64,000 bases of DNA from Hyphomonas chukchiensis (GTDB taxonomy: Bacteria; Pseudomonadota; Alphaproteobacteria; Caulobacterales; Hyphomonadaceae), in assembly GCF_000682695.1 (NCBI RefSeq), contig NZ_AWFG01000074.1, forward strand, positions 1 through 64,000, given 5' to 3'. The notes beneath the pieces are model-generated. The model was not told where the DNA came from, did not search any database, and saw only the letters and a program-made list of their open reading frames with translations. The position numbers and the translations under genes were made by a program. Every line of letters begins with the position of its first letter. Positions within the stretch are counted from its first letter, which is position 1. Below, piece by piece: positions 34,621 through 42,731 of this stretch.

Positions 34621-35369
34621 AGCGCATAGCCCTCATCCTTGTATTTCTTGCCGCACTCGTTGTCGGCCTGATTTCCGGCATTCCGCTTTCATCCGCCATG
34701 CGCAATGCAGGCCTGATTGAACAGGGCATAGGCTGGCAGCAGGCGCGCGGCACCATCTGGCATGGTCAGGTCACCGGCCTCGTCTATCGCGGAACACCCG
34801 CAGGCGCTCTGGACATCCGATCCTCCCCCCTTTCGCTCTTCACCGGCTCAATCGCCTCAGACATCAACTGGGGCGCACCGACCGGTCGGGCACGTGTGCG
34901 GGTTGCGGTCTCGCCATCGTCGGTCAACCTTTCCAATCTCGGCGCGGAAGTGGATATCAGCCGGCTCGATGGCATTCATGACGAACTGCGCCGCATCGGA
35001 GGCACGCTGAAACTGTCCAATGGCGCCATCCGCTTGGATCATGCTGGCCATTGTAGCCGCGCGAGCGGCGCGGCTCAGCTGGATCTCGTGCGCCGCCTCG
35101 GCGTCCAGTATGGCCGCGACTGGCCCATTCTCACGGGTTCCCCGGTCTGCACGGACGGCACGCTCAGGCTGCCACTTTCAGGCGACGGCCCGAACGGTGA
35201 ACGTTTCCAGGTGACGCTCTCAACCCTGCCCGATGGCCGCACGGGCATGGAAGTCCATGTCGAAAAACTCGATCCGCAGGCGACCGCAGCCCTTGCGACA
35301 CTCGGCTTCACAAATGCCGGGAACGGGTACACCCTGAGCCGCGAAGCTGCTCTGACCGGGAAGAACTGA
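34617..35369 (+). CDS. gspN: type II secretion protein GspN
   Basis: A 250-residue GspN-family protein with an N-terminal membrane anchor (LILVFLAALVVGLISGIPLSSA) and a periplasmic body (IGWQQARGTIWHGQVTGLVYR and later beta-rich segments). GspN is an accessory T2SS subunit found in some systems. The prepilin peptidase gene gspO is not in this window, so it must be elsewhere. Confidence 0.85.
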   Translation: MKRIALILVFLAALVVGLISGIPLSSAMRNAGLIEQGIGWQQARGTIWHGQVTGLVYRGTPAGALDIRSSPLSLFTGSIASDINWGAPTGRARVRVAVSPSSVNLSNLGAEVDISRLDGIHDELRRIGGTLKLSNGAIRLDHAGHCSRASGAAQLDLVRRLGVQYGRDWPILTGSPVCTDGTLRLPLSGDGPNGERFQVTLSTLPDGRTGMEVHVEKLDPQATAALATLGFTNAGNGYTLSREAALTGKN

Positions 35370-35371
35370 CC

Positions 35372-35860
35372 ATGCAAAGCCCGCGCACTAAACATCTGGC
35401 CATGATCCTCATGGCAGGCATTGCCCTCGCTGCCTGCGCAAGCAAACCCAAACCGGAAGCGCCCGCCATCAGCGCGGCAGATGTCGTCAGCCGCACAGGC
35501 GAGTTGCCGCCGCAAACGCTCCCACCCGGCGCCTGCGGGCTCTTCCTCTGGACCAATGGCGAGCCCCTGCGCTTCATCTTCTTTTCGCAAGCCGGTACGG
35601 ACACGGCCGTGATGGAAATTGATGGAGAGCAGCGTGCCCTGCGTCTCACGTCATCGAAGGGCGAACTGTTTGGCCAGTTCATGACCCGCATGACTTACGC
35701 GTCAGACAACGGAAATGTCGGCGTCAGCTTCACGCCTGGTGAACAGCTCGACGGAGGCCAGCGCATTGAGGGAGGTCATCTCTCGCTTGTCGGCAAGGAT
35801 GGCTGGGAAACCATGATCCCCGTATTTGGCCTATCGGCCTGCCAGCCGGATAGCCGTTGA
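35372..35860 (+). CDS. hypothetical lipoprotein at the end of the T2SS operon
   Basis: A 162-residue lipoprotein: lipobox ALAAC with Cys22, followed by Ala-Ser (outer-membrane type) and a Pro-rich spacer. The mature part looks beta-rich and carries two further cysteines (PPGACGLFLW and GLSACQPDSR) that could form a disulfide. It starts 2 nt after gspN and is surely co-transcribed. I recognise no family. A secretin pilotin or accessory role is suggested only by position; known GspS pilotins are shorter and helical. Confidence 0.75.
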   Translation: MQSPRTKHLAMILMAGIALAACASKPKPEAPAISAADVVSRTGELPPQTLPPGACGLFLWTNGEPLRFIFFSQAGTDTAVMEIDGEQRALRLTSSKGELFGQFMTRMTYASDNGNVGVSFTPGEQLDGGQRIEGGHLSLVGKDGWETMIPVFGLSACQPDSR

Positions 35861-35970
35861 GCTGAGCGATCTACGCGGCGCCCCGGGCCAAAGCACCCAA
35901 ACTCAAAATAAAAAAAGACCCTGGCCTGCCCGTTGGCGAGCACTTGAGTCCCAAAAGGGCTCTCATAAAA

Positions 35971-36002
35971 CCGATAAACAGAAAACTTTTGTTGTTTATC
36001 GG
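35971..36002. promoter_or_regulatory. long perfect hairpin after the T2SS operon
   Basis: CCGATAAAC (35971-35979) and GTTTATCGG (35994-36002) form a perfect 9-bp stem with further A/T pairing inside (AAAA with TTTT). It sits 110 nt after the lipoprotein gene and 97 nt before the efflux adaptor. No T run follows directly on either strand, so it may be an RNA structure, a weak terminator or an operator. A smaller hairpin TATTG-N5-CAATA follows at 36011-36025. Confidence 0.45.
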
Positions 36003-36098
36003 CTACCTGATATTGTTTTTCAATAATTTCGATGTTATCCAGACTCATCACCGGGTTTGGGGCCGCGTGCATTTCATCGCGCCCCAGCCATACACCAG

Positions 36099-37364
36099 AT
36101 GAGTATTTCGCCGATGACCTATGCCGAAACAGTCCAAAAACCGCCCTTCCGGTTAGGCCTCCTGATCAAGCGGATTGTCTTTCTTGCCCTGCCAGTCCTC
36201 GTGCTGATTGGCTCCGTCGGCGGCTTCATCGCCATGGGGGCCCTCAAGCCCGCGCCAGAAGAGAAGGCGGAGATCATTGAGGCATTGCCTGTTCTCACCG
36301 CAACGGCTCGCGCGGAGCCCGTCACGATCACGGTCCACGGCCAGGGCGCTGTCACGGCACGCTCCGAAGTGAGCCTCGCTGCCGAGATTACCGGCCGTGT
36401 CGCCTATGTGTCCCCTAATTTTCTTGCCGGTGCACAATTCAAACAGGGCGAAACCTTGGTGCGCCTCGAGTCGCGTGAATATGAGCTTGGAATTGTTCAG
36501 GCCGAGGCTGCCGTTGCGCAGGCCCATACGGCCCTGCTGCAGGAAATCTCCGAAGGGCAGATCGCAAGCCAGGGCGCTGACGAGCTCGGCATATCACAAG
36601 TCTCCGACCTCGCGCTCCGCCGCCCACAACGCGCCCAGGCCGAAGCGCAGCTCGCCTCAGCCCAAGCGCGTCTCGACGAAGCCCGCCTGCAGCTCACGCG
36701 CACACGGATTATTGCGCCATTCTCCGGGCGCGTCCGGCAGAGATCTGTCAATGTCGGCGCCTATGTTTCTCCCGGCGCACAGCTTGGCGATATCTACGCC
36801 AGCGATGTCGTCGATGTCGCCATCGCCCTCACCGACACGGATCTCGCCAATCTCGGGCTGGGCATCGGTTTCGCAGAGACCGCCAGCCTAAAAGGTCCAC
36901 CCGTCACCCTCTCTGCCATAGTCGCCGGCGTGCCCCACACATGGTCTGGCCGCATTACGCGAACGGACAGTGGATTCGATCCGGAAACCCGCGTTCTTTT
37001 CGCCTATGTCGAAGTCGCTGACCCCTACGGCAAAGGCGCCGACAATGGCACGCCGCTCGCCACAGGCCTCTATGTCGACGCATCCATCGCCGGTCGGGCC
37101 CTCCAGGATAGTATCGTGCTCCCGCGCACCGCCCTGCGCGGCAAAGCCTCGGTCTATGTAGCGCGGGACGACGAGACACTCGAAATTCGCCCCGTAAACG
37201 TGGCTTTTTCAGACCGTGAACGGCTCGTGCTCACAAGCGGCGTCGAAGAGGGTGAAAAAGTCGTGACATCGCCCGTCCGGGCAGCCGCCAACGGCATGAA
37301 GATCAAATCGGTTGATCGACTGGAGACAGCTTTCGCGGCTGAAGCCAGCGCGACCAACGAGTAA
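36099..37364 (+). CDS. RND efflux periplasmic adaptor (membrane fusion protein)
   Basis: HlyD/AcrA-type adaptor linking an RND pump to an outer-membrane channel. The product of about 421 residues has one N-terminal membrane helix (near 20-45), then lipoyl halves (VTARSEVSLAAEITGRVAYV and TRIIAPFSGRVRQRSVNVGAYV) around a coiled-coil hairpin with AQAEAQLASAQARLDEARLQL, and a beta-barrel domain. The start is uncertain: ATG at 36099 or 36114, neither with a strong ribosome site; a longer frame begins at a TTG. The pump gene follows 14 nt later. Confidence 0.88.
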   Translation: MSISPMTYAETVQKPPFRLGLLIKRIVFLALPVLVLIGSVGGFIAMGALKPAPEEKAEIIEALPVLTATARAEPVTITVHGQGAVTARSEVSLAAEITGRVAYVSPNFLAGAQFKQGETLVRLESREYELGIVQAEAAVAQAHTALLQEISEGQIASQGADELGISQVSDLALRRPQRAQAEAQLASAQARLDEARLQLTRTRIIAPFSGRVRQRSVNVGAYVSPGAQLGDIYASDVVDVAIALTDTDLANLGLGIGFAETASLKGPPVTLSAIVAGVPHTWSGRITRTDSGFDPETRVLFAYVEVADPYGKGADNGTPLATGLYVDASIAGRALQDSIVLPRTALRGKASVYVARDDETLEIRPVNVAFSDRERLVLTSGVEEGEKVVTSPVRAAANGMKIKSVDRLETAFAAEASATNE

Positions 37365-37378
37365 AAGGAGCCGGGGGC

Positions 37379-40300
37379 ATGTCGGAAATTATCCGCTGGT
37401 GGGCAGACAACAAGGTCGCCGCAAACCTTCTCATGATCGCGCTGATCATTGCCGGCATTGTTGCCTATCTCCGCATGGAGCGGGAACTTGAGCCTTATGT
37501 GGAATTTCCCGGCGCGCAGATTTCCGTCGTCTGGCGTGGGGCGTCCCCGCAGGACATCGAAGAACAGATCACTGTTCGCATGGAAGAAGCGGTCAGCACG
37601 GTCGAAGGCATCAAGGAACTTCGCTCCTATTCAAATGAAGGGATCGCCACGCTTGTCGTCATCGGCAATCAGGATCTCGATGAAGGCAAGTTCCTCCAGG
37701 AACTGAAACGGCAGATCGACTCGATCAGCTCATTCCCCACAGCAGCCGAACCCGCACAGCTGCAGGTCTTCCGCAGCCGAAGTGAACTCATGCGCATCGC
37801 CGTATCTGGCGACGACACCGTCAGTGAACAGGATCTGAAACGCTTTGCGGAGGCCACGCGGCGCGAGATCGGCCTGCTCGGCCATGTCCCTGCCGTTGAA
37901 CTCTTTGGCGTGCGCAATGAAGAAATCTCCATCGAGGTCTCCGAAGAGGCCCTGCGCCGTTACGGAGTCAGCCTGACGGAAGTGGCCGATGCTGTCGGCG
38001 GCACATCCGTCAACATCTCGGCGGGCAACGTCCGCAGCGACGGCGGGAATGTCCAGCTGCGCACACGTTCACAGGCCAATACACAGGCCGACTTCGAGAA
38101 CATCATCGTGAAGCACATGCCCAATGGCGCGGTGGTGCGCGTCTCGGACATGGCCAAAGTGATCGATGGCTTCGAGGAAGTGAACCTTCTCGCCACGGTC
38201 AACGGCAAGCGCACAATCCTCGTTCAGGTCATGAGCGGCCCGAAAATGAACATCGTGAAAATGGCGAACAATGTGCACGCCTATTTTGACGAGGCCATCA
38301 AACATACCCCGCCAGGCATCACCATGACGATCTGGCAGGACTCGTCCATCGACTATATGAGCCGCATCCGCCTGATCGGGTCGAACTTCCTGATGGGCCT
38401 TGGCCTCGTCCTGGTCACGCTTCTTCTCTTCCTGCGCCCGAAGATCGCTATCTGGGTCGCCGTTGGCATCGGCACTGCCTTCGCGGGCGGCCTCGCGCTG
38501 CTGCCGCTGATGGACGTCTCGTTCAACATGATCTCCACTTTCGCCTTCCTGCTCGTGATCGGTGTCATCGTCGACGACGCAATCATTGTCGGCGAAGCCA
38601 TCCACTCGCGCACGGAAGATGGCGAGGAAGGCCTGACAGCCGCCATCAACGGTACGACCATGGTCATAAAGCCGGTCATCTTTGCGGTCTTCACCACCAT
38701 GATCTTCTTTGCGCCCTGGATGATGCTCTCGGGCGGCACCAGCGAGTTCACCCGCGCCATATCCCTCGTCGTGATCCTCGCGCTTACCTTCTCCCTCGTC
38801 GAGGCGCTGCTTATCCTGCCGGCCCACCTGTCGCATTTGAAGCCCGTCAACCGTGACACCCGTTTCGCGCGTTTCCAGGACACGATCGCCAATTCCATCG
38901 TCTGGGTCGCCCGCAATCTCTACCGCCCGGTCATGGTGGCGGCGCTGCGCCAGCGCTACCTGACGGCCGCCATCTTTGTCGGCGGGATGGTGCTGTCGGT
39001 CGGACTCCTGACCAACGGGCTCGTCAAGACGATCTTCTTTCCCGAGACAGAATCCGATCAGATCGCCGTCACAGTCGAACTGCCAGAGGGCACACCCTAT
39101 TCCCGCACACTCGAAGTCCTCGCCCAGATCCAGGCGGGCGAGAAGGCACTGGAAGACGAGATCAATGCGTCAACCAATGGTGAAGGCAAACTCATCGAGA
39201 ACTGGTATACCCGCTCGCGTGACAATAATGTTCTGGCGCTGGTCAAGCTGGTGCCGCCTGAAACACGCTCACTCACCGCCAAGGAAACCGCAGAGCGCCT
39301 GCGCGCCCTGATCGGCGAAGTGCCGGATGCAGAGACCATCACGGTCAATTACAAGAATGCCGACACGGATCCCCCGATCCAGTACATGCTGAATTCGACG
39401 GATCTCGACGCCCTTAACGCAGCCGCTGAAGACCTGATGCTCAAGCTTCGCTCCTATGACGGCGTCTACAACGTTGTGAACGACGTTCAGAGTGCCACCG
39501 ACGAAATCCAATTCGACCTGAAACCCGGCGCTGAAGCCCTCGGCATAACAACCGCAGATGTGGCGCGTCAGGTCCGGCAAGGATTCTATGGGCAGGAAGT
39601 TCAACGCCTGCCTCGCGACGGTGAAGATGTCCGCGTCTTCGTGCGCTATCCCCGCTCTGACCGGGAATCCCTCGACTTTCTCAATAACATCCGCATCCGC
39701 ACGGCCGACGGGCGCGAACTGCCGCTCTATGCTGTTGCCGACATCCGCTTCGAGAAGGGCATCTCGCAGATCAATCGGCGGGAACGCCGCCGCGCGATCG
39801 TGGTGAGCGCCGAAGTGGCCGCCGAACGGATCCCCGAGATACGCGCCGAGCTCGACAAGAGCTTCTTTGACAGCTTCGATAAGGCGCATCCATTGGTGAA
39901 ACGGGGCAGCATAGGCCGCGCCCAGGGCGAAGCGGAGTTCTTCGCCGAGATAATGACGCTGCTGCTGATCGCCATAGGCGTCGCCTATTTCCTCGTCGCC
40001 GTGGCCTTCAAATCCTATGCCGAACCTATACTGATCCTGCTCGCGGCCATTCCGTTCTGCTTCACTGGGGCCATGGTCGGTCACCTCCTCATGGGCTTTC
40101 CACTCAGCATCCTGTCCTACATGGGCATCATGGCGGCGGCAGGCGTTGCGGTGAACGACAACCTTGTCTTGATCGACTACGTCCACCAGCTGCGTGATCG
40201 CGGCATGGACGGTGCGCAGGCCCTGGTCGAGGCTGGCACGCGCCGCTTCCGTCCGATCCTGCTCACCTCGCTGACGACCTTTGTCGGCCTCCTGCCGCTA

Positions 40301-40534
40301 ATGCTGGAACGCTCGATCCAGGCCCAGTTCCTTATCCCGATCGGTGTCGGCCTCGCGTTCGGCGTCCTGTTTGCCCTTTTCGTCACCCTGTTCTTCGTCC
40401 CGGCCCTCTATGGCATCGGCGCCGATATCAAGCGCTTCTTCGCCCATCTCATCACGGGCAAGCACTATCCCTCCTTTGATGCACAGCTCGATATGAAGGC
40501 ACTGGAAGAGATCGCCCCGGTCCCAGCGGAATAA
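37379..40534 (+). CDS. RND-family inner-membrane efflux transporter
   Basis: A 1051-residue proton-driven pump of the AcrB/HAE1 type. It has the expected duplicated layout: membrane helix 1 (LLMIALIIAGIVAYLRM), a porter loop (about 35-330), helices 2-6 with the proton-relay motif GVIVDDAIIVGEAI, a second porter loop (about 560-850), and helices 8-12 (LLLIAIGVAYFLVAVAFKSY onward). Ribosome site AAAGGAG. It forms an operon with its adaptor. No TolC-like gene is nearby. The substrate cannot be predicted. Confidence 0.92.
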   Translation: MSEIIRWWADNKVAANLLMIALIIAGIVAYLRMERELEPYVEFPGAQISVVWRGASPQDIEEQITVRMEEAVSTVEGIKELRSYSNEGIATLVVIGNQDLDEGKFLQELKRQIDSISSFPTAAEPAQLQVFRSRSELMRIAVSGDDTVSEQDLKRFAEATRREIGLLGHVPAVELFGVRNEEISIEVSEEALRRYGVSLTEVADAVGGTSVNISAGNVRSDGGNVQLRTRSQANTQADFENIIVKHMPNGAVVRVSDMAKVIDGFEEVNLLATVNGKRTILVQVMSGPKMNIVKMANNVHAYFDEAIKHTPPGITMTIWQDSSIDYMSRIRLIGSNFLMGLGLVLVTLLLFLRPKIAIWVAVGIGTAFAGGLALLPLMDVSFNMISTFAFLLVIGVIVDDAIIVGEAIHSRTEDGEEGLTAAINGTTMVIKPVIFAVFTTMIFFAPWMMLSGGTSEFTRAISLVVILALTFSLVEALLILPAHLSHLKPVNRDTRFARFQDTIANSIVWVARNLYRPVMVAALRQRYLTAAIFVGGMVLSVGLLTNGLVKTIFFPETESDQIAVTVELPEGTPYSRTLEVLAQIQAGEKALEDEINASTNGEGKLIENWYTRSRDNNVLALVKLVPPETRSLTAKETAERLRALIGEVPDAETITVNYKNADTDPPIQYMLNSTDLDALNAAAEDLMLKLRSYDGVYNVVNDVQSATDEIQFDLKPGAEALGITTADVARQVRQGFYGQEVQRLPRDGEDVRVFVRYPRSDRESLDFLNNIRIRTADGRELPLYAVADIRFEKGISQINRRERRRAIVVSAEVAAERIPEIRAELDKSFFDSFDKAHPLVKRGSIGRAQGEAEFFAEIMTLLLIAIGVAYFLVAVAFKSYAEPILILLAAIPFCFTGAMVGHLLMGFPLSILSYMGIMAAAGVAVNDNLVLIDYVHQLRDRGMDGAQALVEAGTRRFRPILLTSLTTFVGLLPLMLERSIQAQFLIPIGVGLAFGVLFALFVTLFFVPALYGIGADIKRFFAHLITGKHYPSFDAQLDMKALEEIAPVPAE

Positions 40535-40605
40535 AGGCAGGGCCAAAGGTCCGGAACGGAGCTTAGGCCCTTGCCTTCATGGGCCTCATCGCTAAACCCC
40601 ACGAA

Positions 40606-42513
40606 ATGCTGACCATTTCGAACCTCGACTATCGTATTGAAGCGCGCCTCCTGTTCGAAGGCGCCTCTGCCCAAATTGCATCCGGCTGGAAAGTCGGGCT
40701 CGTGGGCCGCAATGGCACCGGCAAGTCCACGCTCTTGAAGCTGATCCGCGAAGAGATCACGCATCCCACCAATGACGGCTCGATCCGGCTTAATCAGGGC
40801 GCCAAGCTCGGCTGGGTCGCGCAGGAAGTCGCCCCGACGGACGAAACCATTATGGAAGTTGTTCTCGCCGCCGATACCGAGCGCCATGCCCTGATGCAGG
40901 AAGCCGACACGGCCGAAGACCCGATGCGGATTGCCGATATCCACACGCGCCTCGTCGATATCGACGCATGGTCGGCAGATTCACGCGCGGCTGAAGTCCT
41001 TATGGGCCTCGGCTTCACGCAGGCAGACCTTGATCGCCCCACCCGCGAATTCTCCGGTGGCTGGCGCATGCGCGCCGCCATTGCCGGTGTCCTCTTCTCT
41101 CAACCTGACCTGCTCCTGCTAGACGAGCCGACCAACTATCTCGACCTTGAAGGTGCCGCCTGGCTTGAAGGCTATATCAGGAAATATCCGCACACCGTGC
41201 TGATCGTCTCGCATGACCGTGAAATGCTGAACCGCTGCGTCACCCACACGATGGCCCTTGAGCACAAGAAACTCACCATCGTTCCAGGCGGCTATGACGC
41301 GTGGCTCCGCCTGCGCGCGGCCAAATACGCCCAGCTCGAAAGCCAGCGCGCCAAGCAGGAAGTCGACAAGGCCCACCTGCAGGCCTTCGTCGACCGGTTC
41401 CGCGCCAAGGCCTCCAAGGCCCGTCAGGCCCAGTCACGCGTCAAGATGCTTGAAAAGATGCAGGACATCTCCATCCCGATGGCGGAACGCACTGTGCCGT
41501 TCCACTTCCCGGAGCCAGGCGACAAGATGGCCCCGCCGCTACTGGAACTGCGCGGCGCGGAGCTGGGCTATGGCACCGATGCCAGCATCCTGCGCGGCGT
41601 GACCCTCCGCCTCGACCCGGATGACCGGATCGCCATCGTCGGCACCAATGGTCAGGGCAAGACAACGCTGGTCAAATCCATTGCCGAACGCCTGCCCTTG
41701 ATGGACGGCGCCCGCGTCACCCACAGCAAGGTCCGCATCGGCTATTTTTCTCAGGACCAGCTGGACGAACTGACCCCCGGCGAAACGGTCCTCGACCACG
41801 TCCGCCACGCCATGCCCAAGGAAACGCCGATCGCCAAACAGCGCTCGACGGCGTCCCAAATGGGTTTCAGCCATGAAAAAGTGGAGACCAAGGTTGAAAA
41901 GCTCTCAGGCGGCGAGAAGGTTCGCCTCCTCCTCGGCCTCATGGCCATGGAGAAGCCCCACATCCTGATCCTCGACGAGCCGACTTCCCACCTCGACATC
42001 GACAGCCGCGAAGCGCTGATCTACGCGCTGAATGACTTCAAGGGCGCCGTCCTGCTCATTACCCACGATATCTTCCTCGCTGAGGGCACCGCCGACCAGC
42101 TCTGGCTGGTTAAGGACGGTAAAGCCGACGTCTATGATGGCGACCTTCAGGATTATCGCGCCCTCGTTCTTCAGGCCGACCGCAACAAATCCGACAATAG
42201 TCAAAAAAAAACAAAGTCCGAGCCAGCTGAACCAGCCCCGAAGCTGAACAAGGCCGACCAGCGACAGAAATCTTCCGAGTCCCGCAAAGCGGCCTCCGGC
42301 CTGAAGCGGAAAGCTGACGACGCCGAGAAGCGGCTCGAAAAGATCAATGCCAAAATCGGCGCCATCGATACGGATCTGTCACGCCCCGGACATAGCTCGG
42401 AAAAGATCCAGGACCTGCTCCGTCAGCGCGCTGATCTCGCGGCCGAAGCCGAATCCACCGAGATCGACTGGCTTCAGGCGATCGAGGATTATGAAACGGC
42501 CCTTAACGCCTGA
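40606..42513 (+). CDS. ABC-F family ATPase (Uup/YheS-like)
   Basis: A soluble twin-ATPase protein of the ABC-F translation-factor group, about 635 residues. First ABC: Walker A GRNGTGKST, signature FSGGWRMR, Walker B LLLLDEPTNYLDLE. Linker: LQAFVDRFRAKASKARQAQS. Second ABC: Walker A GTNGQGKTT, signature LSGGEKVRLLL, LILDEPTSHLD. The C-terminal 100 residues are a charged coiled coil (KRKADDAEKRLEKINAKIG) as in Uup and YheS. The start at 40606 (MLTISNLDYRIEARLLF) fits the family; an ATG at 40579 is also open. A run of nine A at 42203-42211 precedes the coiled-coil segment. Confidence 0.9.
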   Translation: MLTISNLDYRIEARLLFEGASAQIASGWKVGLVGRNGTGKSTLLKLIREEITHPTNDGSIRLNQGAKLGWVAQEVAPTDETIMEVVLAADTERHALMQEADTAEDPMRIADIHTRLVDIDAWSADSRAAEVLMGLGFTQADLDRPTREFSGGWRMRAAIAGVLFSQPDLLLLDEPTNYLDLEGAAWLEGYIRKYPHTVLIVSHDREMLNRCVTHTMALEHKKLTIVPGGYDAWLRLRAAKYAQLESQRAKQEVDKAHLQAFVDRFRAKASKARQAQSRVKMLEKMQDISIPMAERTVPFHFPEPGDKMAPPLLELRGAELGYGTDASILRGVTLRLDPDDRIAIVGTNGQGKTTLVKSIAERLPLMDGARVTHSKVRIGYFSQDQLDELTPGETVLDHVRHAMPKETPIAKQRSTASQMGFSHEKVETKVEKLSGGEKVRLLLGLMAMEKPHILILDEPTSHLDIDSREALIYALNDFKGAVLLITHDIFLAEGTADQLWLVKDGKADVYDGDLQDYRALVLQADRNKSDNSQKKTKSEPAEPAPKLNKADQRQKSSESRKAASGLKRKADDAEKRLEKINAKIGAIDTDLSRPGHSSEKIQDLLRQRADLAAEAESTEIDWLQAIEDYETALNA

Positions 42514-42573
42514 TCACTGCTGTGCGTCCGCCTGCCGCGACCTATTTGTGCTATTAACCAAGTTAAGTGAAAT

Positions 42574-42681
42574 TTGTCTGGGCAAGACAACCCGTTCTAA
42601 GGGACTGTCGCAATACTACCCCTGTACAAGTCGGGATAAATTGCGCAGTTAGAAATTGAAAAGGCCGCAAAGAATTTGCGG
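42574..42681. promoter_or_regulatory. dyads upstream of the lipid-synthase operon
   Basis: TTGTC-N7-GACAA (42574-42590) has the shape of a repressor operator. CCGCAAA-GAA-TTTGCGG (42665-42681) is a perfect 7-bp hairpin with a 3-nt loop, 50 nt before the pfaD ATG. Both are in the 218-nt gap after the ABC-F gene, which otherwise shows no gene. Confidence 0.35.
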
Positions 42682-42731
42682 ATCGGGAGAGCTTGTTGTC
42701 CATTCGGCAGACAGGCTCGCAAGGGACAGAC

